The notes: a model not told the origin generated them from the sequence alone. Shown: positions 50,926 to 62,428, numbered from the stretch's first letter. The stretch is 64,000 nucleotides of DNA from Nocardioides euryhalodurans (GCF_004564375.1 NZ_CP038267.1:1552501-1616500), one strand, 5' to 3'. Numbers and translations are program-made.

Positions 50926-52034
50926 TCAGGCGCCCGGAGCCCGCTCGTCGGGGCGGACGAGCACCCGGCGGGCACGGCCCGCGACCGTCCGCGCCCGCTG
51001 CACGGCCAGCAGCGAGGCGGCCCGGACCGAGGCCGGGGACGGCACCGCGTCACCCACCGGCAGCCGGGTCGTGGTCCACGCCGCGTCGCCCGACCGGCTG
51101 GTCTCCGGCGCCGAGCCGTCGCCCTCGAGCGCCTGCCGGATCGCCTCCTCGGCGTCGAGGAGCGGCAGGCCGTCGGCCGGCACCCAGGTCCGGTCAGGAC
51201 GGCAGACCATGTCGTCGCGCAGGCTGCGCGCGAGCGCGAGGGCGGTCCGCGGCGGGGCCGAGGAGAGCGCGGCCATGCCCAGCCCGACGACCCTGCTCGG
51301 CGCGGCAGGCACGGGGACGCGCACCCGCAGCAGGCCCGCGACCCGGCTGAAGGTGCCGAGCAGCTCGGGATAGCTGAGGACGTCGGGCCCGCCGACGTCG
51401 AGGTTGCCGGTCGCGGAGTCGTCGCCCAGCGCCTCCACCAGGGCACGGACGACGTCGCGGACGGCCACCGGCTGGACCCGGCGCCGCATCCAGACCGGCA
51501 CCGGCTGCACGAGCAGCAGCGTCGCGAGCTGGCGGATGATCTCGAAGGACGTCGAGCCGGCGCCGAGGACCACCCCCGCCCGCAGGGTCAGCGTCGGGCA
51601 GTCCGAGGCCGCGAGGATCGTCTCGACCTCGTGCCGCGAGGCGAGGTGGGGGACAGGTCGTGAGCGGACCGCTCGGGCAGCAGCCCGGAGAGGTAGACGA
51701 GGCGACGTACGCCGGAGCGGCGCACGCCCTCGGCGACCGTGGCGGCCGCGACCCGGTCGCGCTCGTCGAAGCGCGGGCCGTCCAGGGAGTGCACGAGGTA
51801 GCACAGGGCGTCGACGCCCTCCAGCGCCGCGGCGACCTGGTCGGCGTCGGTGGCGTCGCAGCGGCGCCACTCGACCTCGCTCCCCCAGTCGTACGCCGCC
51901 GGCTGCGGCGGTCGCGAGGACGAGGCGATCACCTGGTGACCGGCCGCGAGCAGGGCCGGCACGAGTCGCGATCCGACGTAGCCGGTGGCGCCGAGCACCA
52001 GCACCCGCCGGGGGTCGGGCTCCGGGGCGGTCAT
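50926..52034 (-). pseudogene. NAD(P)H-binding (SDR/NmrA-like) protein, interrupted by one frameshift
   Basis: The N-terminal part starts MTAPEPDPRRVLVLGATGYV with the Rossmann loop GATGYVG and YLVHSLDG, and reads to LLPERSAHDLSP. From there the family sequence continues in the next frame as HLASRHEVETILAASDCPTL, through VVLGAGSTSFEIIRQLATLL, to the stop at 50926. The break lies in a run of five G on the plus strand (51648-51652). Adding one base restores a 369-residue protein. The region is 1109 bases, one short of a multiple of three. It may be a sequencing error in a homopolymer or a true recent mutation. Its ATG overlaps the SRPBCC stop (ATGA). Confidence 0.8.
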
Positions 52035-52516
52035 CGCGCCCCCGGGTCCCGGGTGCCGAGCTCGCGCAGCATGTTGGCGGCGAAGCGGTTGCCCATCTGG
52101 TTGAGCACCTGGCGCATGGCGGTCTCGACCGCCCGCCGCGCCAGCCCCGGGATCGGGAGCTCGGCGCTGACGGTGAGCTCGATCTCGAGCCGGGTCCCGT
52201 CGGCCACCGGCTCGAGGAGGTAGTGGCCCTCGGCCCCCGCCCGGCCACGGTCGCCGCCGAGCGGGCCGTGGGTGAAGTCGATCCGGGTCTGCGGCGTGAA
52301 GGTCATCTCCTCGACCATCGTGAGGTCGAGACGGTGCCCGGGCAGCGGCACGCGCTGCAGGCACCAGACCCACCGACCCCGGTCGTCGACGTCGATCGAG
52401 GCCACCATCGGTGTCATCCGGGCCACGGCGGCGGGGTCGGCCAGCAGCCCCCAGACCGCGTCGACGGGATGGGGGACGTCCGCGACGTCGCGCCGCGTGC
52501 TCGTGAAGGTGGCCAC
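52031..52516 (-). CDS. SRPBCC / polyketide-cyclase-like protein
   Basis: 161 residues starting VATFTSTRRDVADVPHPVDA. The START/Bet v1-like fold is recognised from VWGLLADPAAVARMTPMVAS, the beta-strand run TRIDFTHGPLGG and the final amphipathic helix (RRAVETAMRQVLNQMGNRF). Such proteins bind small hydrophobic ligands; no activity can be inferred. The GTG start overlaps the guaB3 stop by one base (TAGTG), and the stop overlaps the following oxidoreductase start. The two downstream genes may therefore act together. Confidence 0.78.
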   Translation of the reverse strand: MATFTSTRRDVADVPHPVDAVWGLLADPAAVARMTPMVASIDVDDRGRWVWCLQRVPLPGHRLDLTMVEEMTFTPQTRIDFTHGPLGGDRGRAGAEGHYLLEPVADGTRLEIELTVSAELPIPGLARRAVETAMRQVLNQMGNRFAANMLRELGTRDPGAR

Positions 52517-53622
52517 TACTGGACGACGACCTCGACCCGCTGGAACTCCTTGAGCTCGGTGTAGCCCGTGGTCGCCAGCGAGCGGCGCAGCGCGCCGATC
52601 AGGTTCATCGTGCCGTCGGCCACGCGCGAGGGGCCGAAGAGGATCTCCTCCAGCGTCCCGACCGGCGCGAACTCCACGCGCTCGCCGCGCGGGAGCTGGG
52701 GATGGTGCGCCTCCCCGCCCCAGTGGAAGCCGCGGCCCGGGGCGTCGGTGGCCCGGGCGAAGGGCGAGCCGACCATCACCGCGTCGGCGCCGCAGGCGAC
52801 CGCCTTGGCGATGTCGCCGGAGCGGCCGATCGAGCCGTCGGCGATGACGTGGACGTAACGGCCGCCCGACTCGTCCATGTAGTCGCGGCGGGCAGCCGCC
52901 ACGTCGGCGACGGCACTCGCCATCGGGACGGAGAGCCCGAGCACCGTGCGCGTCGTGTGGGCGGCGCCGCCGCCGAAGCCGACCAGCACCCCCGCCGCGC
53001 CGGTGCGCATCAGGTGCAGGGCCGCCTGGTAGGTGGCGCAGCCACCGACCACGACCGGGACGTCGAGCTCGTAGATGAACTCCTTGAGGTTGAGCGGCTC
53101 GGCCTGGCTCGACACGTGCTCGGCGCTGACGGTGGTCCCGCGGATGACGAACATGTCGACCCCCGCGTCGACGACCGTCTTCGCGTACTCCTTGGTCCGC
53201 TGCGGCGAGAGGGAGCCGGCGACCGTGACACCCGCGTCGCGGATCTCGTTGAGCCGGGCCGTGATCAGCTCCGGCTTGATCGGCTCGGCGTAGATCTCCT
53301 GCATCCGGTACGTCGCGTCGGCGCCCTGCAGCCCGGCGACCTCCTCGAGCAGGTCGTTCGGGTCCTCGTAGCGCGTCCAGAGCCCCTCGAGGTTGAGCAC
53401 CCCGAGCCCGCCCATCCGCCCGAAGGCGATCGCGGTGGCCGGCGACATCACCGAGTCCATCGGGGCGGCGAGCACCGGCAGCTCGAAGCGGTAGGCGTCG
53501 ATCTGCCAAGCCACGCTGACCTCCTCCGGGTCACGCGTGCGCCGGGACGGCACGATCGCGATGTCGTCGAAGGAGTACGCGCGGCGGCCGCGCTTGGCAC
53601 GGCCGATCTCGATCTCGCTCAC
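52516..53622 (-). CDS. guaB3: GuaB3 family IMP dehydrogenase-related protein
   Basis: 368 residues, starting VSEIEIGRAKRGRRAYSFDD. An IMPDH-type barrel without the CBS pair. Where IMPDH has GPGSICTTR, with the catalytic cysteine, this protein has GGGAAHTTR, so His222 takes the place of the nucleophile. It also keeps VVVGGCATYQAAL and MVGSPFARATDAPG. It is unlikely to be a standard IMP dehydrogenase. GuaB3 proteins are a conserved actinobacterial group whose role is unclear to me. The GTG at 53622 follows CAGACT by 7 bases, as in guaB, so both may be leaderless. Confidence 0.92.
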   Translation of the reverse strand: MSEIEIGRAKRGRRAYSFDDIAIVPSRRTRDPEEVSVAWQIDAYRFELPVLAAPMDSVMSPATAIAFGRMGGLGVLNLEGLWTRYEDPNDLLEEVAGLQGADATYRMQEIYAEPIKPELITARLNEIRDAGVTVAGSLSPQRTKEYAKTVVDAGVDMFVIRGTTVSAEHVSSQAEPLNLKEFIYELDVPVVVGGCATYQAALHLMRTGAAGVLVGFGGGAAHTTRTVLGLSVPMASAVADVAAARRDYMDESGGRYVHVIADGSIGRSGDIAKAVACGADAVMVGSPFARATDAPGRGFHWGGEAHHPQLPRGERVEFAPVGTLEEILFGPSRVADGTMNLIGALRRSLATTGYTELKEFQRVEVVVQ

Positions 53623-53629
53623 GTCCCGC

Positions 53630-53635
53630 AGTCTG
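53630..53635 (-). promoter_or_regulatory. Putative -10 element (CAGACT) for leaderless guaB3
   Basis: CAGACT on the minus strand, then GCGGGAC, then GTG at 53622. The spacing is the same as at guaB (TAGACT, 7 bases, GTG), with one mismatch in the hexamer. Confidence 0.4.
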
Positions 53636-53661
53636 TCATGCGGCCCCTCCGCCGGACGCGG

Positions 53662-53695
53662 CGACGGCCGCACCCCGCCGGGGGTGCGGCCGTCG
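53662..53695. terminator. Strong hairpin terminator after the metalloprotease gene
   Basis: CGACGGCCGCACCCC (53662-53676) and GGGGTGCGGCCGTCG (53681-53695) are perfect 15-bp complements with a 4-base loop, 14 bases after the metalloprotease stop. It isolates that gene from the guaB3 promoter. No T tract is present. Confidence 0.75.
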
Positions 53696-53709
53696 TCGGC
53701 GTACGTACG

Positions 53710-55692
53710 TCAGCGTCCCGAGTAGGCCCAGGCCGCGACGTTGAGGGTGTCCTCCAGCCCGGTGAATCCCTCCACCGGTGAGTAGACGTCGGTGACGAAA
53801 CGGATGTTCTCGTCGTCGGCGGTGCCGCCGATGCCGTCAGGCCCGACCCCGTAGAGGTTCTCGGCGAAGTTCTCGCCGCCCGAGTCCATCATGTTGTGCA
53901 CGTCGTTGGCGTTGTCGGTGTGGTAGCTGCCGATCGTGTGCCCGACCTCGTGGCCGGTCACGTTGCCCACGGCCGCCGACACGAACGCGACCCGGTCGCT
54001 CGAGGCGTCCATGAACGTGTTGAGCGAGGAGACCGGACCGGCCGGCTCGCTGAGCACGTCGAGCAGCACGATCGCCTCGTCCTGGTGGCCGAAGTTGCCC
54101 GGGTCGATGTACTGGGCGACCCCGATCGTGGGCAGCCCGGTCTGGTCGATCGTCCCGGCGATGTAGATCCGCGACACGTTCTCCTCGCCGATCAGGTCCC
54201 GGTTGCCCCGGGCGTTGACGACCTCGACGTTGACGTCGGGGTTGAGCCCACCTCGCTGGACCTCGCGCTGCAGGTTGGCCCGCACCTGCGCCAGGACCCG
54301 CTTCTCCACCTGACGGGCCTGCGACCGCGGGATGTCCCACAGCGGCAGGAAGGCGGCGAACGGCGAGACCTCGCGGACACCGGGGCCGCCCCAGGTGCCG
54401 GTGTTGACCCGCCCGGGGGCGAAGTCCAGCAGCACCGTCTGCGTACGTCGGCTGCGGTCCACCTCGGCACCGGGTCGGTAGGCCTCCACCACGACGTCGT
54501 AGTCGCCGGTGCCCCCGGAGACCTCGACGGCGTACCAGCCCGCCTCCTCGGCGACGTAGGCGACGGTGGTGTTGCCCCCGCCTGGCAGCGGCGACGTGGG
54601 CGGGTAGAGCGACGAGGCGTCGGTGTTGGTCCCTCCGACGCGGTCCTCGCCGCTGGGCGTGGTCACGGCGAGCGTCTGTGCCGAGCCGTTGCCGACCGCA
54701 CCGACGGTGTCGCCGGGGCGCAGCCGCACGGAGTAGAAGTCGCGGTCGAGCTGCTGCACCGAGATGTCGAGGACGTAGCCGCCCTCGTCCGCCCCGCCGT
54801 TGCCGCTGCCCGAGTCGAACGGGTCGTTGGGGAGCGGGCCGAAGAAGTCGTAGCCCGCGACGAGCACGTAGTAGGTGCCGGGCTCCTCCGGGGTATAGGT
54901 CAGCTCGCTCGCGAGCGTGCCTGCGGAGTCGTCGACGGCGGCGAGCGGCGCGCCCTCGGCGTCGTAGACGGCGAGGACCGTGTCGGTCCCGGCGGGGCTG
55001 CCGATCGTCGAGGCGATGATCGACTGCCCGTCAGCCACGTCCATCGCGAAGAACTCGAAGTCGTTGGTCCCGTCGCCGGCGCTCCCGTGGGGGCCGTCGC
55101 CGAGGGTCGCCGCGGTCTCGACCGCGCCCGTGCCCTCGATCCCGGTGTCGGTCGCGAGCGGGATCGACCCGTTGTCCTCGACCACCTCGATCTCGTCCGG
55201 AGCGGGGCCGGTCAGGTCGGCGAGCTCGCCGAGCACCCGGACCCGGTGGTTGCGCGACCGCGTCGTGCCGAACTCGGGGATCGGCTCCGCGTCCTGCCAG
55301 GTGTCGTTGGACCCGGCGGTGCCCGCGGGCTCCTCCTCGTCGTGGACGAACGGCGGCGCCAGCGCCTCACCGGTCATCGCGCGGGTGGCCGCCCGACGGT
55401 TCGCCCGGAGCGCACCCGAGTCCGCGCGGCGCTCTCCGGCCGCACGCATCCGCTTGTTCCAGGTGAAGTAGTCGGCGTCGCCGAGCGACGGCAGGTTGGC
55501 GAGGTACGGGTTGAGTCCCACGCCCTTCCCGGCCCCCGCCGACCCCTTCGGCGCGACCTGCAGCCCGGCGTCGAGGGCCTCGCGCTGCGCGGGCGAGAGC
55601 CGGTCGCGGTCCGGTGCCGCTGTCGAGGTGGTGGTGATGGTGAGTCCGGCGACGACCGCGAGGCCGAGAGCGCCGGTGAGTGCCCTTCGCAT
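53710..55692 (-). CDS. Secreted metzincin-type zinc metalloprotease
   Basis: 660 residues. A signal peptide (MRRALTGALGLAVVAGLTIT) is followed by a basic Ala-rich propeptide-like segment. Two beta-rich regions follow, including YTPEEPGTYYVLVAGYD and EEAGWYAVEVSGGTGDYDVVV, typical of bacterial pre-peptidase C-terminal domains. The catalytic zinc site is near the C-terminus: HEVGHTIGSYH, the extended HExxHxxGxxH motif (H581, H585, H591, base E582), with a methionine turn NMMDSGG ten residues on. It is thus a metzincin-like clan member with the protease motif unusually close to the end. It is exported; the substrate is unknown. A strong terminator follows. Confidence 0.85.
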   Translation of the reverse strand: MRRALTGALGLAVVAGLTITTTSTAAPDRDRLSPAQREALDAGLQVAPKGSAGAGKGVGLNPYLANLPSLGDADYFTWNKRMRAAGERRADSGALRANRRAATRAMTGEALAPPFVHDEEEPAGTAGSNDTWQDAEPIPEFGTTRSRNHRVRVLGELADLTGPAPDEIEVVEDNGSIPLATDTGIEGTGAVETAATLGDGPHGSAGDGTNDFEFFAMDVADGQSIIASTIGSPAGTDTVLAVYDAEGAPLAAVDDSAGTLASELTYTPEEPGTYYVLVAGYDFFGPLPNDPFDSGSGNGGADEGGYVLDISVQQLDRDFYSVRLRPGDTVGAVGNGSAQTLAVTTPSGEDRVGGTNTDASSLYPPTSPLPGGGNTTVAYVAEEAGWYAVEVSGGTGDYDVVVEAYRPGAEVDRSRRTQTVLLDFAPGRVNTGTWGGPGVREVSPFAAFLPLWDIPRSQARQVEKRVLAQVRANLQREVQRGGLNPDVNVEVVNARGNRDLIGEENVSRIYIAGTIDQTGLPTIGVAQYIDPGNFGHQDEAIVLLDVLSEPAGPVSSLNTFMDASSDRVAFVSAAVGNVTGHEVGHTIGSYHTDNANDVHNMMDSGGENFAENLYGVGPDGIGGTADDENIRFVTDVYSPVEGFTGLEDTLNVAAWAYSGR

Positions 55693-55714
55693 GATGTGGA
55701 GGTCCCTCCCCCGT

Positions 55715-55752
55715 GGAGTACGGACGGACCGTGACACGCCGGTTCGTACTCC
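55715..55752 (-). promoter_or_regulatory. Inverted repeat in the 5' leader of the metalloprotease gene
   Basis: GGAGTACG (55715-55722) and CGTACTCC (55745-55752) are perfect complements with 22 bases between, 23 bases before the start codon. Further upstream TTGACA (minus strand, 55787-55782) is a perfect -35 consensus but has no convincing -10 at normal spacing. The hairpin could be an operator or leader structure. Confidence 0.35.
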
Positions 55753-55988
55753 CGAGGCAGCCAGGGCCCGGTCCCTGACCTTGTCAACGTAGGCCCCCGG
55801 ACCGGCGCCGTCCAGAGGTAGGCAGGGTGGGTACGGGGCGGGGCGGCGGCACCGGCCTCCCCCGTGGGACCGGCGCCGCCGGGAGACCTCGAGGGCCCCC
55901 TCGCCAAGACGGACGACGTCGTCACGCCGTCACCGCGTTCCATCGGCCGCGGATCCCCACGATCGCGCGGCTTCACGGTGTCCGTCAT

Positions 55989-56013
55989 TTGGCTACATGC
56001 AAACTGTAGCCAA
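55989..56013. promoter_or_regulatory. Palindrome TTGGCTACA-N7-TGTAGCCAA downstream of tetR
   Basis: Perfect 9-bp arms with a 7-base spacer, in a locally AT-rich stretch that stands out from its surroundings. An outer pair, TCCGTC (55981-55986) and GACGGA (56025-56030), could extend it into a longer imperfect stem. It looks like an operator for a TetR-type dimer. The adjacent gene encodes such a regulator, but the site lies past its 3' end and about 300 bases upstream of the metalloprotease. Confidence 0.5.
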
Positions 56014-56052
56014 TATCGGCAAACGACGGAACCGCATCCGACCAGCGGTCGG

Positions 56053-59076
<3,024 letters not shown>

Positions 59077-59164
59077 CGCTCACTCCTCGGGTCGGGCAAC
59101 GGTTCGCTGCGGACGAGTCTGCGTGGGGATTGTTGCGCGGTGTTGCCCGCAGGTTTCCGTCCGG

Positions 59165-60412
59165 CTACAGCTGCTCCGTGGGCTCCACCGGCTCCGGGAC
59201 ACCGCGGGGCGACGCCGAGGTGGCGCGCAGGTGCCAGACCCAGAAGAGCAGCCCGGCGAGGACCATCCCGGTCGAGGCCAGCGCCAGCGCCAGGACGGAT
59301 CCGGTGACGAACGGCGCCAGCGCGCTGGCCGAGAGGCCGTTGAGCAGCAGCGTGAAGAAGGTGAACATCGACACCGACGCCCCACGGGTCGCCGGGAACA
59401 TGTCGAGCATCGTGAGCTGCAGGCTGGGGTACGCCGCGGCCGTGCCGACCGCGATCAGGGCCGGCCCGAGGACGGCCCACGGCAGGCTCGCGGCGGTCGG
59501 GAGCGTCGCCAGCACGACGTTGACCGCGGCTCCCGCCGTCGAGAAGACCAGCGCGGCGGTGATCAGCGTGCGGGTCGTGACGTGGCCGGCCGCGCGCCCC
59601 GAGACCCACGCGCCGATCGTGACGCCGGCGATCATCGGCACGAAGAACACCCAGAAGTCGAGCTCCCCGAGCCCGAGCAGCTCCACGACGAAGATCGGCG
59701 CGGTGCCGATGTAGAGGAACTGGCCGGCGAAGCTGAGCGCCGCCGCCCAGGCCACCCGGTGGAAGGGCAGGTGGCGGGTGACCTCGAGCAGCGTCCCGAC
59801 CAGCCGGCCCGGGTGCAGCGGGGTGCGCAGCTCGACCGGGTGGGTCTCGGGGAGCGCCACGACGACGACCGCGACGAGCAGGAGCCCGGCGCCGGCCATG
59901 AACCAGAAGACGACCGGCCACGCCCCGAGCTGCAGCAGCAGCCCGCCGATGATCGGCGCGACGGCCGGGGCCAGCCCGAAGATCATCATCACGCGGCTCA
60001 TCAGCCGCTGCGCCGCGGGCCCCTCGAACATGTCACGCACGACGGTGCGGCTGACGATCACGCCGCCGCCCGCACTGAGACCCTGGAGGACCCGGAACAC
60101 CAGCAGCGTCGTCAGGTCCGGCGACAGCGCGCAGCCGACCGACGCGACGACGTACACCACGACGCCGCCGACGATCACCGGTCGCCGGCCGAGGGCGTCG
60201 GACAGCGGCCCGTGGAACGGGCTCATCAGCCCGAAGGCGAGGAGGTAGGCCGACACGACCAGCTGCATCTCCGCCGAGCTCACCGAGAAGTCGCGGCCCA
60301 TCTCCCGGAAGGCCGGGAAGGGCGTGTCGATGCTGAACGGGCCGAGCATCGACAGACCGGCGAGGATGGCGGGGACCAGCCACATCAGGCGGCGGTCGGC
60401 CGGGCTCGTCAT
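59165..60412 (-). CDS. MFS transporter, Bcr/CflA-type drug efflux
   Basis: 415 residues with 12 predicted membrane segments. MFS signature motifs are clear: GPLSDALGRRPVIVGGVVVY (motif A) after helix 2 and the drug-antiporter RVLQGLSAGGGVIVSRTVVRDMF, which with PFSIDTPFPAFREMG near the start marks the Bcr/CflA group. Substrates are probably drugs or metabolites exported with proton antiport. I took the ATG at 60412, preceded by GGGAGG; the longer frame adds an Arg/Gly-rich stretch. It diverges from the SigE-type sigma gene. Confidence 0.88.
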   Translation of the reverse strand: MTSPADRRLMWLVPAILAGLSMLGPFSIDTPFPAFREMGRDFSVSSAEMQLVVSAYLLAFGLMSPFHGPLSDALGRRPVIVGGVVVYVVASVGCALSPDLTTLLVFRVLQGLSAGGGVIVSRTVVRDMFEGPAAQRLMSRVMMIFGLAPAVAPIIGGLLLQLGAWPVVFWFMAGAGLLLVAVVVVALPETHPVELRTPLHPGRLVGTLLEVTRHLPFHRVAWAAALSFAGQFLYIGTAPIFVVELLGLGELDFWVFFVPMIAGVTIGAWVSGRAAGHVTTRTLITAALVFSTAGAAVNVVLATLPTAASLPWAVLGPALIAVGTAAAYPSLQLTMLDMFPATRGASVSMFTFFTLLLNGLSASALAPFVTGSVLALALASTGMVLAGLLFWVWHLRATSASPRGVPEPVEPTEQL

Positions 60413-60465
60413 CACGCCGCAGCCTCCCACACGGACCCCGCGCAGGAGGCCGCGAGAGGGCCGGG

Positions 60466-60493
60466 GCAACCGATCGGCCGCTCGACACGTTCT
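60466..60493 (+). promoter_or_regulatory. Putative ECF-type promoter GCAACC-N16-CGTTCT before the sigma-factor gene
   Basis: An AAC-containing -35 (60466-60471) and a CGT-containing -10 (60488-60493) with a 16-base spacer precede the GTG at 60520 by 26 bases. AAC/CGT elements with this spacing are typical of promoters read by ECF sigma factors, so the gene may activate itself. Confidence 0.45.
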
Positions 60494-60519
60494 GAGGACA
60501 TGGACCGGATGGGATCTCG

Positions 60520-61050
60520 GTGAAGGCGGCCGACGAGGCGGCGTTCGTCGACTTCGCCCTCGCCGCGCGACCGCGGCTGCGGAGCACGGCGTACCTGATG
60601 TGCGGCGACTGGCACCTGGCCTCCGACCACGTGCAGGAGGGGCTGGTCCGGGTGTACGCCGCGTGGCCGCGGCTCACACGGAACGGTGGTGAGCTCGCCT
60701 ACGCCCGCAAGGCCGTCGTCAGCGCCGTCCTCGACGCGCGCCGCAAGCGGTCGAGCGGGGAGATCCCCACCGAGTCGGACACCTCCCGTTCCTCGGAGCA
60801 GGACGTGGCGGCGAGCGTGACGGCCCGAGCGGCCCTGATGGCCGCCCTGCGCGACCTGCCCCCGCGGCAGCGTGCGTGCGTGGTGCTGCGCTACTTCGAG
60901 GACCTCGACGTCGCTGCCACCGCGGCGGCGCTCGGCTGCTCGCAGGGCACGGTGAAGAGCCAGACGTCGAAGGCGCTCGCGTCGCTGAGGTCCATGTTCG
61001 ACGGCTCGTCGGTCGGCGAGCTGGTCACGGAAGGAGCAACGCCATGGTGA
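60520..61050 (+). CDS. SigE-family (ECF) RNA polymerase sigma factor
   Basis: 176 residues. Region 2 is VDFALAARPRLRSTAYLMCGDWHLASDHVQEGLVRVY broken into helices, with the typical D-x-V-Q-E. Region 4 is LMAALRDLPPRQRACVVLRYFED followed by ATAAALGCSQGTVKSQTSKAL. The wording RLRSTAYLMCGDWHLA is characteristic of the actinobacterial SigE family of ECF factors. The GTG start follows GGATGGGATC. The next gene overlaps by seven bases and encodes a membrane protein that may act as its anti-sigma factor. Confidence 0.93.
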   Translation: MKAADEAAFVDFALAARPRLRSTAYLMCGDWHLASDHVQEGLVRVYAAWPRLTRNGGELAYARKAVVSAVLDARRKRSSGEIPTESDTSRSSEQDVAASVTARAALMAALRDLPPRQRACVVLRYFEDLDVAATAAALGCSQGTVKSQTSKALASLRSMFDGSSVGELVTEGATPW

Positions 61051-62369
61051 ACGAGCTGCGCGAGCTGCTGCACGACAACGCGGCCCACCCCCCTCACGAG
61101 GACCGCGACCTCGGCGCCGTGCTGCGCGGGGGACGTCGTCGCGTACACCGGCGGCGGCTGGGGATCGCCGGAGGGACGGCCGTCGCCGCCGTGTCGGTCA
61201 TCGGGCTCGCCTCCGTCGTCTGGCCCTCGCCGCCGGACCTCACCGCGGCCGGTGTCCCGGCGCCGGACGCGCCGACGCTGCGGCTGGCCGACGCGCGCGA
61301 GGCCGTCGAGGGCCGCGACTACACCGTGCTGACGTCGTACACCAACGAGGACCTGGACGCCGACAACGGGCAGTACCTCGACGGGGTGACCGACGACGGG
61401 CTGGTGCTCTTCCGCGACGGGCCCCGCAGCGAGCAGCCGTGGCCGCGCTACGCCCTCCTCGACCCGGCCACTGGCGGGAAGGACTGGCTGCCTGCACCTG
61501 ACGTCGGCCAGGCCACCCTCGAGCCGGTGGACCTCGGCGAGGACCGGCTGGTCCTGGCAGGCATGGCGGGCGGTGGCATGCGAGCCGACGTCGTCGCCCA
61601 CGTCTTCGACCGCGGGCTCGGCGCGTGGACCACGACCCGCTGGGCCGACCTGCCCCGCGTCGAGCAGCCGGGGTCGGCGGTGCTGGGCCCCGACGACCGG
61701 CTCTACGTCTCCGTCCCGAACACGCAGGGGCAGCCACCCGAGGGAGGCTGGCCGACCAGCCCCGGTGGGGAGGCCGACGACGCCGACGCCGAGGGCGACA
61801 CCTACCGCCTCTGGTCGGCCTCGCTGACCGACCCCGACGACGTGCGCGACGAGGGCCTCACCGTGGGTGACGTGGCGTTCACCGACACGTCGATGGTGTG
61901 GACCGACCGGACCAACGGCGACAGCGGACGGGTGCACGTGCGTGACCTCGCGACCGGCGAGGAGGAGGCCTTCGACCCGCGGTCGGGGGCGCGCTGCAAC
62001 CTGCTGTCCTTCGGCGCCACGGCCGACCGGGTCGTGCTCGGGCAGTACTGCGGCACCTACGACGGCGTCCGCGACGACCGGGTGCAGGTGCTCTCCACCG
62101 AAGGCGACCAGGTCGTCACCGTCCAGGACAGCGACATCGACGGCGGCCTGGGCGTCGGGAGCGACGTCGTGACCGTGACGTCCTACCAGCGCGGAGGTGC
62201 CGGGACCTACATCTACGACCTCGCGAACGACCGGTTCCTGCGGGTCAGCGACGACGTCTCCAGCTGGGCGACGGGCGGGCCGACCCAGCCGGACCAGGTC
62301 CTCTGGGGCACGCCGGTCAACCGAGGCCACGGCGCGACGCAGTGGCTGGGCGAGCTGGTCCGCCCGTGA
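61044..62369 (+). CDS. Membrane-anchored extracytoplasmic protein, probable partner of the sigma factor
   Basis: 441 residues starting MVNELRELLHDNAAHPPHED. A cytoplasmic N-terminus of about 45 residues (HDNAAHPPHEDRDLGAVLRG, then an Arg run) precedes one membrane helix (LGIAGGTAVAAVSVIGLASVV). A large exterior part follows, with repeated strand patterns such as YTVLTSYTNEDLDADNGQYL and RLYVSVPNTQGQPPEGG, consistent with a beta propeller. Overlap with the sigma gene by 7 bases and a strong GGAAGGAG site support co-expression. The N-terminus lacks the zinc anti-sigma HxxxCxxC motif, so an anti-sigma role is only an inference. Confidence 0.8.
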   Translation: MVNELRELLHDNAAHPPHEDRDLGAVLRGGRRRVHRRRLGIAGGTAVAAVSVIGLASVVWPSPPDLTAAGVPAPDAPTLRLADAREAVEGRDYTVLTSYTNEDLDADNGQYLDGVTDDGLVLFRDGPRSEQPWPRYALLDPATGGKDWLPAPDVGQATLEPVDLGEDRLVLAGMAGGGMRADVVAHVFDRGLGAWTTTRWADLPRVEQPGSAVLGPDDRLYVSVPNTQGQPPEGGWPTSPGGEADDADAEGDTYRLWSASLTDPDDVRDEGLTVGDVAFTDTSMVWTDRTNGDSGRVHVRDLATGEEEAFDPRSGARCNLLSFGATADRVVLGQYCGTYDGVRDDRVQVLSTEGDQVVTVQDSDIDGGLGVGSDVVTVTSYQRGGAGTYIYDLANDRFLRVSDDVSSWATGGPTQPDQVLWGTPVNRGHGATQWLGELVRP

Positions 62370-62374
62370 CGCGA

Positions 62375-62411
62375 CGAGGCCCGTCCCGGATGTTCCGGGA
62401 CGGGCCTCGTG
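62375..62411. terminator. Strong bidirectional terminator between the sigma operon and groL
   Basis: ACGAGGCCCGTCCCGGA (62375-62391) and TCCGGGACGGGCCTCGT (62395-62411) are perfect 17-bp complements around a 3-base loop. It lies 5 bases after the plus-strand stop and 17 bases after the groL stop, so it can serve both converging transcripts. No T tract is seen on either side. Confidence 0.8.
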
Positions 62412-62428
62412 CTGGGTGACTCGGTGCG

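Larger units (their letters stand above)
55693..56052. other. 360-base intergenic region between the metalloprotease and TetR genes
   Basis: It holds the metalloprotease leader (hairpin at 55715-55752, TTGACA at 55782-55787) and a 25-base palindrome at 55989-56013 in an AT-richer patch. Between 55800 and 55980 I see nothing beyond GC-rich sequence with short frames that have no start signals. Confidence 0.6.

Noticed and set aside
51640-51660. Programmed ribosomal frameshift in the NAD(P)-binding gene
   Set aside because: A run of five C in the mRNA is not a recognised slippery heptamer, and no downstream stimulatory structure stands out. A plain indel or sequencing error is simpler.
59093-59149. 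Inverted repeat CGGGCAAC / GTTGCCCG between the ACT-GNAT and MFS genes
   Set aside because: Arms of 8 bp with a loop of about 40 bases are too weak to call a terminator, and no promoter context supports an operator.
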